Below, in pieces: positions 22,763-34,493 of a DNA stretch of 64,000 nt (its first letter is position 1; the number at the start of each line of letters is the position of its first letter). The DNA comes from Prostheceraeus crozeri (taxonomy: Eukaryota; Platyhelminthes; Polycladida; Euryleptidae): NCBI GenBank assembly GCA_907163375.1, contig CAJQUW010006804.1, forward strand, positions 558,001 to 622,000, written 5' to 3'. The notes under the pieces were generated by a model that did not search any database, was not told the origin of the DNA, and saw nothing but the letters and a program-made list of their open reading frames with translations. The translations under genes and the position numbers were made by a program.

Positions 22763-23851
22763 AGGTTTTAGCACTGACTCGCACCGTCACATTCAGTACC
22801 TTGAACGATAATTCATTCCTCTTATATATTTCAATTACATTCTTTCTACTCAAATTTGTATTAATAAGTAGCATGATTATATAGGTCTTCTAAAATTGGG
22901 AGACTAATTCGTATCGACCAAGTAAAAAGGAATTGAACACCCTCGTGCAATGACCGGTTTACCCACAGAATATTTGGAGAAGAAACACTATGTTTCTAAA
23001 CGATGATGAGATTTAGAATAAATTTCTTAATTTTGAAAAATGCAATTGTGGCATATGCATACCTTTCTCTTAGAGCTGATCATCGCCGAAGACATACAAA
23101 ACTTACATAGTAAAATCCATGGTGTTTTAACAATCTTTAGTATGTCCGAAATTAACTAGAAACGTCCGAAGATTGAGATTCAATTTCCTTGGGTCATGAG
23201 AGAATGAGAATTTCAATTATTTTCATTTTTAGTTCCAAAGAAAGTGATCTCTCCCTCAATTACGTACGACAAGTAATTTACTTCTTGTCGGTACAAGTAG
23301 TCCGAATCGCTTCGTCGAACGTGTCATGCTTTTACTACTTCTACCTACCGCAAACATTTTTTTTGTCGTGTGCATTTGAGGGAGAGAATGCTTTCTATGG
23401 AAAGAAAAAATGACTGTCAGGAGCTTTCCGTACCGACAGACGTTGGCGTTTGAATTTCAATTATGTCCACCAGGACTTTTGTTTTATAGGGTAATTGAAA
23501 CATTTGTTTGATGTTTGCGTTTTAGACAAAAGACACATTTTAGACACGTTTTAGACATAAGAAGACAAAACGATGTTATTTGTTTCGAGACCTTTCGCCG
23601 ATTCATTTCGGGTAGCACTTCGGGACGCGTATAAAAGCATAGTCATTATATGCAGGTCAAATGAATAAAGGGACCGGGTAAAAGTTACTGCCACGGAGTT
23701 GCTAGCGTTAATGCTGTTTGCCTCTGCACTCATAAAATTGTACAAAGTGATGATGGTTCGTCTTTGGGTTCTTTCAACAGACTTTGATTTGACAACCCAA
23801 TTAACATGCTTGTCATCGGGAAACATTATGATAATACAGCTGAATGATGAT
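22763..23851. other. Unassigned stretch
   Basis: No recognised gene or repeat end. The frames at 23189-23413 (plus) and 23551-23826 (minus) have no recognisable domain. Confidence 0.4.
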
Positions 23852-24573
23852 AATACAGCGACAATTTAGGTGAATCACCTAATGATGAATTTTCTACCTA
23901 AATTCCGGATATTTTGTAAAAACACCTAAATCATCTAAATATTGTCATTACGACAAAAACTTGCTATTTGATTAACTCATCTACATGTACTCACATTGGA
24001 AAACATTGAGAAAATTGTGGTAACGAATTACTTTTATAATCGAAATAATGAAGACATTGATGAGTGATTCTTGGCCACATGTTTCTGGTCATAGTTTCTA
24101 ATTCTTTTATATAAATTTATAGAGTTTTATAGAGTTTTTTGCATTTGAAATACGAGTAATTTTGATCTGCATGACACACACAATTGCACAATTGAATTGT
24201 CAATACACATTTTGAAACATATACATATACTTAGTTGTCAAGGTTTTATCTGTGCAGTTGTTATAGCTTGAAATAAAATCGCTCCGAATCTCGATTAAAT
24301 CTTGGACTTACTTATCATTTTCTCTTCTCTGATTCTTTTTAAAACTTATACGTAGATTATTGTCGCCGCATTTGTTTACAAATTAGTTACCAAAAAAGCA
24401 CAATTTATGAAAATAAACAAAAAAGTGCCACTGAGACATTCGCTCAATGAATCTAGATATCTTAATGGATTTTTGATTCACTTAAATAAACAACCTAAAT
24501 TACCACTAAATTACCATTATTCACCTAAAAAAACCTAAAATGACAAAAATATTCACCTAAGATGTCGGTGTCT
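23852..24573. mobile_element. Candidate TIR element with AGGTGAAT subterminal repeats
   Basis: The left end CAGCGACAATTTAGGTGAAT and the right end (reverse complement) CACCGACATCTTAGGTGAAT match at 17 of 20 bases. Both sides continue with further TTTAGG/CCTAAA units. AATGATGAT lies on each side (23843-23851 and 24574-24582). The flank is itself ATG-repetitive, so that duplication could be chance. No ORF. A hAT-type MITE is the best guess. Confidence 0.55.
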
Positions 24574-27419
24574 AATGATGATGACACAGAGTTTCATCGC
24601 ATGACATTAATGCCCATTCAAATGCCTTGCAGAAGATGAAACTTAATGCAATCATTGCTGATCTTTTGTTGACGCTTTTATTTCAAGAAATATAAGATTT
24701 GCCCCATAAGGATAAACCCAAGCGAATCCTTCAAAATGCATCCCTAGACTTAACCTGGGAGGAATAAGGATTGCAACCTGTGAGTAAGACGCATTCGGGT
24801 TTTCTATAGCAAAACGTTCGTTCACATTGATGCCGCCGACTTTTAGTGACGCTATTAAAAGAAAACAATTGATAGTACATACCCTCACTGATTCCATTTC
24901 TAAACTAATTTATTCAAATTTCTGACTTTCCTTTATAGAAATTGAAATTAGTCATGACCTATTCAACAATTTGAGTTCATAAAATGTTGATTCTCTTGGC
25001 TAATTACGATGAGAAAATTCAGTTTATTTCGCCGTCGTTCTTGTTATCATGCTTGTGAAATCAAAGCTTGTCGAATTCGAACCTTCTTTTTCGAATTTTC
25101 AGTAATTGTGTAGAAGTTTGAAAATTTTGTCATCTTCCGTGGAATCGCCTTTTATCTATCTACTGCTATCACTAACTGGCATCATTGCAATTATTTAGAT
25201 ATCACGCAATTTTTGCAATTTTTTCTTGTCTATGATTTTCTACATTGCTTGTTGAATCAGTGGATTTTCTAATGCTTGTTTTCTACTATTTCGTCGCCGA
25301 ATATAGATCTCTATTACCCATAATCTCGAAACGATATGAAATGATTTCTTTATCATTTTACTTAAATATCTTCCCTGTTGGTATGTAAGAGAACATATCT
25401 TTATTGTCTCACACAATCAAATTCATTGAGTACAAAAAAAGCACAAAAAACCACACAGATAGGCCTGATAATACAGTATATTAAAAAATCGCATCAATTT
25501 GAAAAATGTGAAATAGAGCATTAGTACATAGCAATAGCAAAAGTCATTGTTCCGTTTTCGCAGTAGATGTACCCTCTCCTAATTTCTTGGCAGATCGTTC
25601 TTCAAAATGTAAAGCGTAACGGATGGTTCTTATTGCTTTCAAGTTGTTTCAAAACTCAGGAGATTCTTGTTTGCAAAACTCATCAAAAACAAAGTAACAA
25701 AGCAATATAGAGGAATTGATGATAAGTTGAACGGATCTTTTGTAGAAAGCCCCCGCCACTGCTGAAAATGAAAACTGAACACTTACCCAAAAAGAATTTA
25801 TACTTTAATTTCACCCAAGAGGGTGGAAGTGAGCGATGACTAGTATTATTCTATCAAGCATATTAACCCTGCGAAATTTGATGAGTCACGTGAACAGACA
25901 GGGATAGCTCTAAACCATGACGCGTTCAGTGCCACATGCACATTTGTTGCGCATTTTGAAAGTGTGACAAAGTGATTCAACTGTCTGTATGCACTCACAT
26001 GTCTCAGGAGATGCAAACTTTTTTGCCTGTGGTTGGCATAGTTCTTGTTCCACAGTGGCTCAGAAACTTTCGAAACTATGTTTGACCATAGTTTTACTGT
26101 TACTGATATTCTGTCCAGCAATTATTTATGATTTTCGGTTCATCTGTATCAATCGTTTTGCTTTTAATGTACAATCTTTTGAAATCTACTGATACAATCA
26201 AACTGCGTTTCAACTCGTCAAATTTGCTGATTTGGTCCGAGAGGCTTATATTTTTGCTGGCAAGTGAACCTTCTAGAATATTCTTTAGTATAGTCAACAT
26301 ATGTGTTTATTCCAAAACATGAGTGATTAAATAGCGGTTCTCATTGTTTCTTCATGGATTCATTCCGTTTCGAGTTCTGTCTTCAAATTACCCTCAAGAG
26401 AAGTAATTCAGTATACTAAAAAATGATAAAAAGAAAACTTCAGCCAAGAAGTGCCTATTCACGCTTCATGCTACATTGATTAAAGTCTTTACCATAGAAA
26501 GAATAAGAAAAATGAGAAAAAATGGCAAGTATGGGTCAGCAAAGATTGTATGCCTGTATATCTACCTTACTTTTCTGGTTGCGATGCAGAAATGAGCACC
26601 CTAGCAACCGTTGCTATGGGGAAGTATTTGCTATTTAATAAAATATTCAGCAGCAAATTTTGTCCAGCTCTTCGGGGTTTTGACCCACGTTCAAAAGCTC
26701 TTAGATCAGAAATTCAAATTACTCCTCCGTTTAGACTCTGAAGGATGCAAAGATGTCTAAGTCGGATCAGTTCATCACACTTTCAGCATAATCTGAAGTA
26801 CTTTTAACGTGGCGGGGTGCTTCTCTCAAATCTCAAAGCTTTACATTAGTGGCGGAGCTTTCTATGAAAGATCTCGATAAACTTAAAATGAGATTTTCTT
26901 AGAGTACATTCAGAGAGATTCTGAAGGTGTGAATGTTTGATATTTGTACCAATGCATTGACAGATGACTTAATTTAAATAAATGCTTTTATTGTTGATTA
27001 TTGACCATTATTTCAAAATCAAACTGTTCAAAACACGATTTTCAGAAATCAAGTGACTTCATTATTGCGACAAACTATGTTTATAACTAGACAAAGTGTG
27101 AATACTGGAAACTAGTCGACAAAACTTTGTTTTTGCTTAGATTAAAGTTTACTTTGGCAAATAATTATTGAAGGAGGTGCTATAATCAATTGAATTATTG
27201 ACAGACGCCATTTAATAAGATATGACTGAATTACGAAGCATAGGTCTACAGTAATAATGACGGTCTGTGATCTTCCGCAACAAAAAATCGGGAATTTCGC
27301 GGTGCTGTAGAATAATTATTAATGTTGAAAACTTTATTGAAGGGATAAGAATACAGCAAATATTTTACATTTAAAGTAAGAAAAGCTTCATGTACGTAGA
27401 CAGAAAAGAATCTCCTGCT
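24574..27419. other. Unassigned stretch
   Basis: AT-rich sequence with no recognised element. Frames of up to 91 codons (minus 25846-26121) lack domains. Confidence 0.4.
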
Positions 27420-27840
27420 GCTAGAAGAGTTTCCAACATGCATGTGAAGTGGATTCACTGTCTCCCAATGCATCAACTAAGCGACCTCAAGAGCATAAAA
27501 GTTAAGTCACCATGGCCACTGATGTTTCAATAGATGCCGACTGAACGATGAAGTCTGGGGACAGATAACTTTCTGCTTCTGACCGAAGAAGCAACAGAGG
27601 ACTCTCCTCTCAGAGCACAATACAGTCAGGATTTTGAGAGGGGTCAGCACCGGCAATATTCCAATCAAGGGGCTGGCCACGAAACCGGGATGACAGAGTT
27701 ACACCGTCCGGTTTAATTTTGCGGTCGCGGAGCAGCCAGTAGGACGACGGCTCCATGCGAGTGAACATTTAGGCTGACTGCAGAGTTCTATCCCAAACTT
27801 CGCTCATTAAAGTAAGCTGACCAACACTTTTGGAGGAGAT
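27420..27840 (-). pseudogene. LINE fragment with restriction-like endonuclease domain, diverged
   Basis: On the minus strand KIKPDGVTLSSRFRGQPLDW (about 27735-27680) matches the KRPDGLTL...GKSLVWDAT block of the better copy at 29.8-30.4 kb. Downstream SYLSPDFIVQSASIETSVAM corresponds to KYAALADRFVVPVAVETSG, and a shifted frame near 27480 gives LVDALGDSE. The domain is the PD-(D/E)xK-type nuclease that follows the zinc knuckle in RLE-bearing LINEs. Here the expected catalytic WDAT reads WNIA. A stop separates the blocks and at least one frame change is needed. The alignment is by eye and weaker than for the 30-kb copy. Confidence 0.55.
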
Positions 27841-28209
27841 GAAGCCGCGGGAACCGTCACCATTCGCAACAGAGCCACTCACCGGATACTAGGGTTCCAA
27901 GGAGAATGACAGCAGCGATTGCTCAAGTTTCATTAATATTATTATCATCAACGTGTGGGGTGTTCGATAAAGTGTTATCTAGATTCTCAAGCCTATGTTT
28001 TCATTCAAAAGAATTGCATTATCTTCAATATATCATATATATTAATATAATATCCGAACGAAAGCGCTCGGGTATTAAACACATGAAGTCAATTGTGTTG
28101 CTTTCATTATTAAAACTTATTGGAAATCGGCATTGCTTTACAATATATATTAATGCTCTCAAATGTGTATGAAAGACCACTAGAAATCAATTGACAGAAA
28201 GTAGTCAAC

Positions 28210-28940
28210 ATCTACAGATAATGGAAATACCATCGCCTATCAGCACGATGCGATGTCGATTTAACAATAATTAGGAGCAGCGAATTCCAATCGTCGATGT
28301 CAGTATCGGAGAACTTTTTGCGAGCTTGAACACTTACAGTATTTCAAATCATGGATTTCTGAAGACTTTAATTTTATGATCACAAGTCCTTGAAGTGACA
28401 GCATTGAAGAAAGTTCCTGGATCAGAGTGAATGAAAAGTCCTGCACATGGCAATCAAGTCGAGAGCATGGCGGCGAAATTGGAAGGTTGGAGACGATTCC
28501 AAGTAGTCGTAGACGATCTTCGTAGGAATCCGCAGGTATCTGAATCACACAACGAATAAATCGAAGCTGAACCTTTTCGATTAAGGCAATGTCTTTTGCA
28601 ACGAAGGGATTCCACACAAACGAGGCGTGCTCAAAGTGAGGACGAACGTAAGATTTGTACAGGCGGAGAAAAAAACATCAGGATCATGGGTCACGAAAGT
28701 TCGCAGAGCAGAGGACGGAGTCACGTGTGCTTTCTGGGGATGACGCACTAGATTCGCACTAGTGTTGGTAAGATTTAAGGTCATTCGAGATGACTACACC
28801 AAGATCCTTCGAGGAACCGCTTTTGAGAACATTAATGGCTGGTTGTTGAGAACGCAGACATAAGATAGATTGCGATAACAAACCTTCTTGCTCAGTGGCA
28901 ATGAAGAGCACAAGTATATACTTTGAAAACGATGAAACCG
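28210..28940 (-). pseudogene. LINE reverse transcriptase, C-terminal thumb/connection fragment
   Basis: Minus-strand pieces in order are a KCILVLF-like segment (near 28930), SSKDLGVVISNDLK (about 28820-28775), LYKSYVRPHFEHASFVWNPF (about 28660-28605), KDIALIEKVQLRFIRCVI and YEDRLRLLGI. Near 28280 a DTDIDDWNSL block corresponds to the usual VVDWNSLP ending. This succession is characteristic of the C-terminal half of Jockey/CR1-type LINE reverse transcriptases. The catalytic palm with YADD is absent. At least one stop and frame change is present, so the copy is dead. It is a different family from the RLE-LINE fragments beside it. Confidence 0.75.
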
Positions 28941-29337
28941 GGAATTATTTTAATCCCATTGATGTCATTGACTGTGTCCTACGGGAGGTGAAATATTTTT
29001 GATGCTTTTACATTCTTCTTTAATTTCTCCCCTTTTGGGATTCAATACATTCTTTTTTTGAAAAAGTCAATAATAGTCCCATAGTTTCGTCCAAAACGTA
29101 TTTACTCTTAAGTGAGTCAGTTGTGGACGAAACGTTGGGAGTTAATTGGCTTCAAAAAAACGAGTAGATTGGCCTACCGATATCGACTGTACTAAGAACT
29201 GGCCACCATTTTATTTATCGATTTCGGAGTCAATGCCGGGCAGCATCTTTCCACACCTTTTTCTCAATACGAGAGGACAAGCTCAGAAACCACGTGTCAG
29301 AATCCTTATCATTTTGTCCATCAGTCAAGTGATCAAA
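28941..29337. other. Spacer with a small inverted repeat around GGACGAAAC
   Basis: TTTCGTCCAAAACG near 29080 is mirrored by TTGTGGACGAAACG near 29124, a short hairpin of about 20-base arms. No gene is seen; the 75-codon plus frame at 29146-29373 overlaps the foldback that follows. Confidence 0.4.
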
Positions 29338-29523
29338 AGTGTGAGTTATTCTTCAACCGATTTATTCAAGTAAAATACGGCAAATGTTTGATAAAACAAA
29401 ATGTACCACACACTGCGGAGTTCACAGTGAACAAGTCAAGGTCGAAACGTGTGTGGAACATTTTATTTCATTACACATTTGCCGTATTTTACTTGAATAA
29501 ATCGGTTAAAGAATAACTCATAC
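29338..29523. repeat. Foldback repeat, about 73-bp arms, CGAAAC in the loop
   Basis: The left arm (GTGAGTTATTCTTCAACCG ... CCACACAC, ending near 29413) and right arm (GTGTGTGG ... CGGTTAAAGAATAACTCAT, from about 29449) are complementary with few mismatches. The loop of about 35 bases contains its own perfect hairpin GTTCACAGTGAAC and then AAGGTCGAAACG. The apical stem followed by CGAAAC recalls hammerhead ribozymes associated with Penelope-like elements, but no intact CUGANGA core is present. Confidence 0.75.
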
Positions 29524-29559
29524 TTTTAAACGAACAAGAATCTTTACTCAAAACGATTG

Positions 29560-29570
29560 ATAAACTTAAA
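29560..29570. repeat. Target-site duplication of the LINE insertion (left copy)
   Basis: ATAAACTTAAA is identical to 30437-30447 on the other side of the LINE. It sits directly beside the poly(A) tail (T run at 29571-29582). Confidence 0.9.
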
Positions 29571-30436
29571 TTTTTTTTTTTTACAATGGCACAATGTATT
29601 CATGAAAATATTCACATACCTATTAATACTCTTACTTAATATTAGGTATCAAATAGCCAATAATGACAATGAAATAGGCTTAACCTGAAGTCAGTGAAGA
29701 AAGATGAACTAGTTTATACACAAGCGAAACATTCACACTGTCTATATGACACTACTAATAATACAAATCGAATATTGTCAATCACTGTTCATCAAGCCGT
29801 CCAGCTAGTCGAATAGCGATAGCGTTGCCGCGGACGATAGCAAGAGATAGCCGCTGAAAGAGCCACTCTCTCTCTCTGCTATCATTGCGTTGCAACGCGA
29901 TACGTCGTCCAATTTCTTTGAGGAATGGTAGTGTCAGAGGCCCGATGACACCAGACGTTTCGACGGCTACGGGACGACAAAGCGATCGGCTAAGGCGGCG
30001 TACTTGGAAAGCTTTGCCTTCTCCGCTTTGGTGGCAGCGGAACCAGCCTCCACTGCTGAGCCGTACACGTTAGTAGACGAGAAAGAGTCGACGCAGGTTG
30101 CGTCCCAGACTAGCGACTTTCCTTGAGAAAAGGGGAAAAGAGTCAACCCGTCTGGACGCTTGCCGTCGCCACGATCGAGTCCTACGGGCTCGAGACACGA
30201 CGCCACCATTGCTGCATCCAGCCCTCGCTTCACAACGTCGTTGATAGCCGTGTGTCTCGGGAAACGGCCAGCACTGCGACGACACAACAACGGGTGAAGG
30301 CCCCGCTTGTCGACTGTGCCACCGCAACGGCATGGGTGGGGCTCACATACACTCAAGCCGAGACGCTGTGCCACCGCCAGGCGTGTTGTCTCATCGTCGA
30401 GAAGGGTACCGGTCTTCTTAAAAAACTTCTCTTCTT
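29571..30436 (-). mobile_element. 5'-truncated RLE-type LINE insertion with poly(A) tail
   Basis: This 866-bp insertion has a 12-base poly(A) tail (29571-29582 on the minus strand), about 200 bases of 3' UTR, and coding sequence from about 30425 down to a TGA at 29782-29784. It is bounded by an 11-bp target duplication ATAAACTTAAA. These are the hallmarks of target-primed reverse transcription. The 5' truncation leaves only the end of the protein. The short interval since insertion is suggested by the exact duplication. Confidence 0.93.
29782..30425 (-). pseudogene. LINE C-terminal zinc knuckle plus restriction-like endonuclease
   Basis: The frame opens with GTLLDDETTRLAVAQRLGL, typical of the segment after the reverse transcriptase. 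From the Met at 30374, a knuckle follows (Cys15, Cys17, His27, Cys31) with His41. The endonuclease core is LEPVGL with Glu62, KRPDGLTL with RPD at 73-75, and VWDAT with Asp91. The spacing is close to the RPD-x(12-14)-D of R2-type nucleases that nick the target. Near 29965 one base is missing: the next frame continues PVAVETSGVIGPLTLPFLKE and ends NAIAIRLAGRLDEQ before the TGA. So the copy carries one frameshift besides the truncation. Neighbouring sequence at 27.4-27.8 kb is an older relative. Confidence 0.85.
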
Positions 30437-30447
30437 ATAAACTTAAA
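30437..30447. repeat. Target-site duplication of the LINE insertion (right copy)
   Basis: This exact copy of ATAAACTTAAA marks the 5' junction of the truncated LINE. Confidence 0.9.
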
Positions 30448-31551
30448 ATAATCGGCGACGTGGACTTGCGAGGGTCATGGAGAGTCGTGAGCCGTAATAA
30501 AGATGAAATCGTGCGTTTAATAAATGCCGTAAAGAGTTAATGATCTCGACGAGGAAGTAAATTATGTGTAATGAAATAGAAAGTCCTCCTATGTTAAGCA
30601 CTTCGTACTAGAAAATCCGTACTTTGAGTTTTTTCGAGTTTTCTAATTTACTGTTTTTACCCCGACATCAAGAGAGAAAAAATTTCAAATAAGATTCTAT
30701 GAGGAAAAGTGGATGCGAATTATTCATTATTCCTGCTTTTGGTGATTTTGTATGTATTCCGTATATAAAGGAAGGCAACAATCCAGTGTGGATCCTTGGA
30801 AGCAACAGCTCGTCGTGTTTTGAAGCAGTTGAATATCAAAACAATGCATTTTAGAAGTGTACTGAAAATTTCTTTAGTTTGTCATAAAATACCTTTTTAT
30901 ATATGTTGGATTGGCCGTTTGGACCTGACATCTTCAAAACCAGATTTTTGGTTATGGGACTTCAAGATGGAAAAAAGAAGACCAAATGACACAGAAGAAT
31001 GCACAAAATGCGTAAAGCGTTTTCTCGAAACCTCAAAATTGGATATCATTGAAAAGGCATCTGAAGTTTCTGCAAAAATGCAGCGATATTAAGACTGACT
31101 ACATGATGGAATATGTTTGGATATTTTTCGATTCATCATTGCGTAAATATTCAAATCATTGCTTTGCAAAACAGTTCATATATTACTCAATAGAGGCTAA
31201 GCTAAGCCTCCTTTATCCTCCTTTAACTAAGGATGCAAATAAGTGTATCAGAATTCGATGGATATAGAAATGTGAAACTTGCATGTGGGAGGCTATAACA
31301 TACAGTAATGATCTTGTTAAACAATGGTGACATCCAATTACGTATCACGAAATAAATGTTTACTAACTTATTAAGATAACATATGAGACGAAATGTGTCT
31401 CTTTCATCATATATTTGCCTATTTGCCAGTTAAGAGTTTCATTACCTGGCCACGCCTAACTTTCACAGTTCTCGACTAACTCTTCTACTAAGTATAGTGG
31501 AATTCCTTAAAGGTGAATCTATCTTTGTGAGCAATTCAATTTAAATATTTC
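30448..31551. other. Unassigned stretch
   Basis: A 98-codon plus-strand frame (30796-31092) with a charged C-terminal part (KRRPNDTEECTKCVKRFLE) stands out slightly, but I recognise no domain. Exon, old transposon or chance are all possible. Confidence 0.35.
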
Positions 31552-33562
31552 CAGGTTTGCCGTGGGACGAGATTTCTTCGTCCCATTCCCACAGCATTCC
31601 CATGGGAAATCCCATTCCCACATGATTTTCCAAAATTCACGGTTATTTCCCACAATAATTCCCATTAGCCAAATCTTTCTATGATAAGCCTAGCCGACTG
31701 AGAACCCTTAGCAGCTAGATTAGGAAGCATTGTGTACATGCATGATAATCCTACATGTACATTGAGTCTTATTGCCTCCATGGGGACTTACCACTCATAG
31801 GTAATTTCAAGTGTCATTAGATAGCGTACATAAAAGGACTCTACGTTTTCATGGATCCACAGATTGGTCTACAATCGACGATACGAGACTACTCTACAAA
31901 CTTGCATTTCGAATATCCAAGCTCGCTTCGTTATCAGAAGTCATGCCCCTTCATGGGTGCCTGCTTTTCAGAAGATTGGCCCAAACAGATTTTACAAAAA
32001 TAATTAAAAAGACTATCGCTGCTCAATCCGAACATGAACATGATTGGCCAAATGCAGATGCGTCCCTGCATGAAATGTTTTTGCCAACCGTTGCGAGTGA
32101 ATGGCCGTATGTCTACAAGTAGCTGTTTAGTGGATCGTAAGAAGTTCAGTCTAGAGTCTATCCACATGTGTAATTCTAATGTGCATTCAAGCATGTTGCT
32201 CATACGACAGCGGAACCTGGTCAACCTGGATGGAAGCAGGTCTGTATACAGAGGCTCAAGTTTGAAAATAGACTACATGTACACATGTGCGTGTGAGGAT
32301 CAAATACGGAAATTTCAGCCTGGTTGTTTTCATTTCATCCGACAAGTGTATTTAATCGCGCAATCTGGATCTGAATCAAGATGAGATGTTCACCATCGCT
32401 TCCTTAGCATACAGATTACTTGCATGCGTCATGCATACTTTGCTATTTTACATAACTCAATTCTAATTTTTTTAAAAAAATAATGACTCGGTTGCAGCAA
32501 CGGGTTAGAAAAGATAGAAATAATGTGAATGCCAAAGTTGCAATCATTTTATGCCTTAATATTCTTTAGAAATGAAAAGTAATATTGTTATGACCACAGA
32601 ATTAGATTGTTTAACTGTATTACTATGCTAGAAGTACAAACTGATTCAAAACGATGGCACATCCAGGAACCTATTAAGTGGGCAAAAAGAAATGTCTAAT
32701 ACCTTGCAGAGATAGGAAAAATAGTCGTGCGTCGATTGCGGATTTCTCTGAATTCCTTCAAGATGCTCCGATCGCCACGATTCCTTCAGATTCGAAGAAT
32801 TCAGATCATTGCGCAAAAGTTTTCTCCATAATGTTGGGCCCTCCGATCATTATCAAAAAAGTTAGCAGGCGCACGAAAAACGTTCACAAACTTCTCTGTA
32901 GAACTTGACATCGACTGTGTCTCTTTGCTGTGCGATCCGCTTGATAGCAGTCACTGAAACTTCGCACCATTTGGCGTGTTTAATGTTGAAATGGCTGCTC
33001 ATTGTTCGATTGCTATGTCATTATGTTAGCAGATTGTGCCATTTCATTAACGTTACATGTTCCAATGCTTCCCTTTTAGTAAAACAGAAGAAGAAACGAC
33101 CTGTTTAATTCTGTGGTTATGACATATACACTTAGCACAATTGAAAACGCACCACCTGTCAAATCCAGCTAATTCGAAGTAAATCGCTTCGATTGAATAT
33201 GGAATGAAGGACGCACGCTAATTGACATAGATATCTGCACGACGGCGGTCTGGTGGTGGGATTGCGTAATTGTTCAGACTGAATTACTGAAGCAAGCATT
33301 ATTATTACCGAATTACTTAGCAAGCATGTGTTCAAATTGAACTTCGATCATGAAGCATAAAATTAACGACTTATTATGGGAAATGACGGTTTTGTGAAAA
33401 ATCTTAAGATGGTGCGTCAAATGTCTGATGCCGAAAGATGGCGTGCAACAGAATGTGTGGCGTGGTTGATGAAAGCGTGCAACAGAGCTGCGCAAATATT
33501 GTTTAGCTATTCTGGAACTTTTCACATTTCTAAGGGAAATCCCGCTCCCACGGCAAAGCCTG
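31552..33562. mobile_element. hAT-type element, about 2.0 kb, no recognisable transposase
   Basis: The left end CAGGTTTGCCGTGGGA and the right end (reverse complement) CAGGCTTTGCCGTGGGA agree except for one inserted C. The flanking 8-mers AATATTTC (31544-31551) and AATATTCG (33563-33570) match at six of eight positions. CCCATTCCCACA-like units repeat just inside the left end. Frames of 70-116 codons inside (for example plus 31811-32122) do not show a BED finger or hAT dimerisation domain that I can recognise. It is either non-autonomous or badly decayed. Confidence 0.68.
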
Positions 33563-33570
33563 AATATTCG

Positions 33571-34324
33571 CCTATTTCTCTTATGCGTCTCTTATACGTT
33601 TTAGCCACATATTCCTTTTTCATGTTTTCTGTTCTCACTTGTAAGTCAATTTTTCTCGGAAAACTATGGATTCAGACTGTTAACTGACCAAATTGATAAT
33701 CGAAGTACTTTAATGGGAATTAAGATGTTGGAGTTTACAGTGAGTGAACAAGCAAAACAGCAAATTTCACGAATTCATTCATCCCAAATATGTACATTAT
33801 ACAGAATTTAGTCAATAATCCATACTAGCGGATGTTTTATTACAGAATCCTAAAATGGAATTCATTCAGATAAGTTGTAAACGTTTAACACAACTTAACA
33901 CCGAACAATTTTCGAAAATTTCAAAAGCAGTTTTGAAATGCAATTTGCGGCCGTTCTATACGAGAGGCTGGGAGTGGTGCCACTAGAATCGTGTTGATCT
34001 CTTCTTTCGTTTGATCACCTTTTCGGTCGATCTGGAGTCAACGTTGACCTAAATCTTTGGACTTCAGGTCCAAATGCTCCATAATTCGAACATCGACTTG
34101 GGTTAAACAGAAAGATTTTGAGGAGAGTAGACTACTGAATTCGAATTCTCACATACTGTTGAAAACTGCAATGGCGGCTACCATTTGAAGGAGGCTTCCA
34201 TTATTGGCTCTTATCCGGCTCATGGCAGTTTCATTAAATATTTTTGTGAAATTTATAGATGCATGATTATATTAGACAGTATTCATCGACATCAAATATT
34301 CGAATATCGAATATTTATCCCCCC
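33571..34324. other. Unassigned stretch
   Basis: No recognised gene. ATATTCGAATATCGAATATT just before 34320 is a small AT palindrome leading into the minisatellite. Confidence 0.4.
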
Positions 34325-34493
34325 TCGAACAAAACCTACCCCAAATAGAATCTGCTCTCGAATAGAACACGCCCTCGAATAGAACACGCCCTCGAATAGA
34401 ACCCGCCTTCGAGTATAATCCGCCCTCAAACAAAACCTGCCCCAAGTAGAATCCGCCCGCGAATGGAACCCGTCCTTGAGTGAAACCAGCACT
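34325..34493. repeat. 17-bp minisatellite, about ten units
   Basis: The unit is TCGAATAGAACACGCCC, with two adjacent identical copies at 34358-34391 and diverged copies on either side (one unit is 16 bp). Units 1 and 7 share a distinctive variant (AACAAAACCT), hinting at a six-unit higher order of about 101 bp. Because 17 is not a multiple of three, the repetitive peptides read across it are artefacts. Confidence 0.9.
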
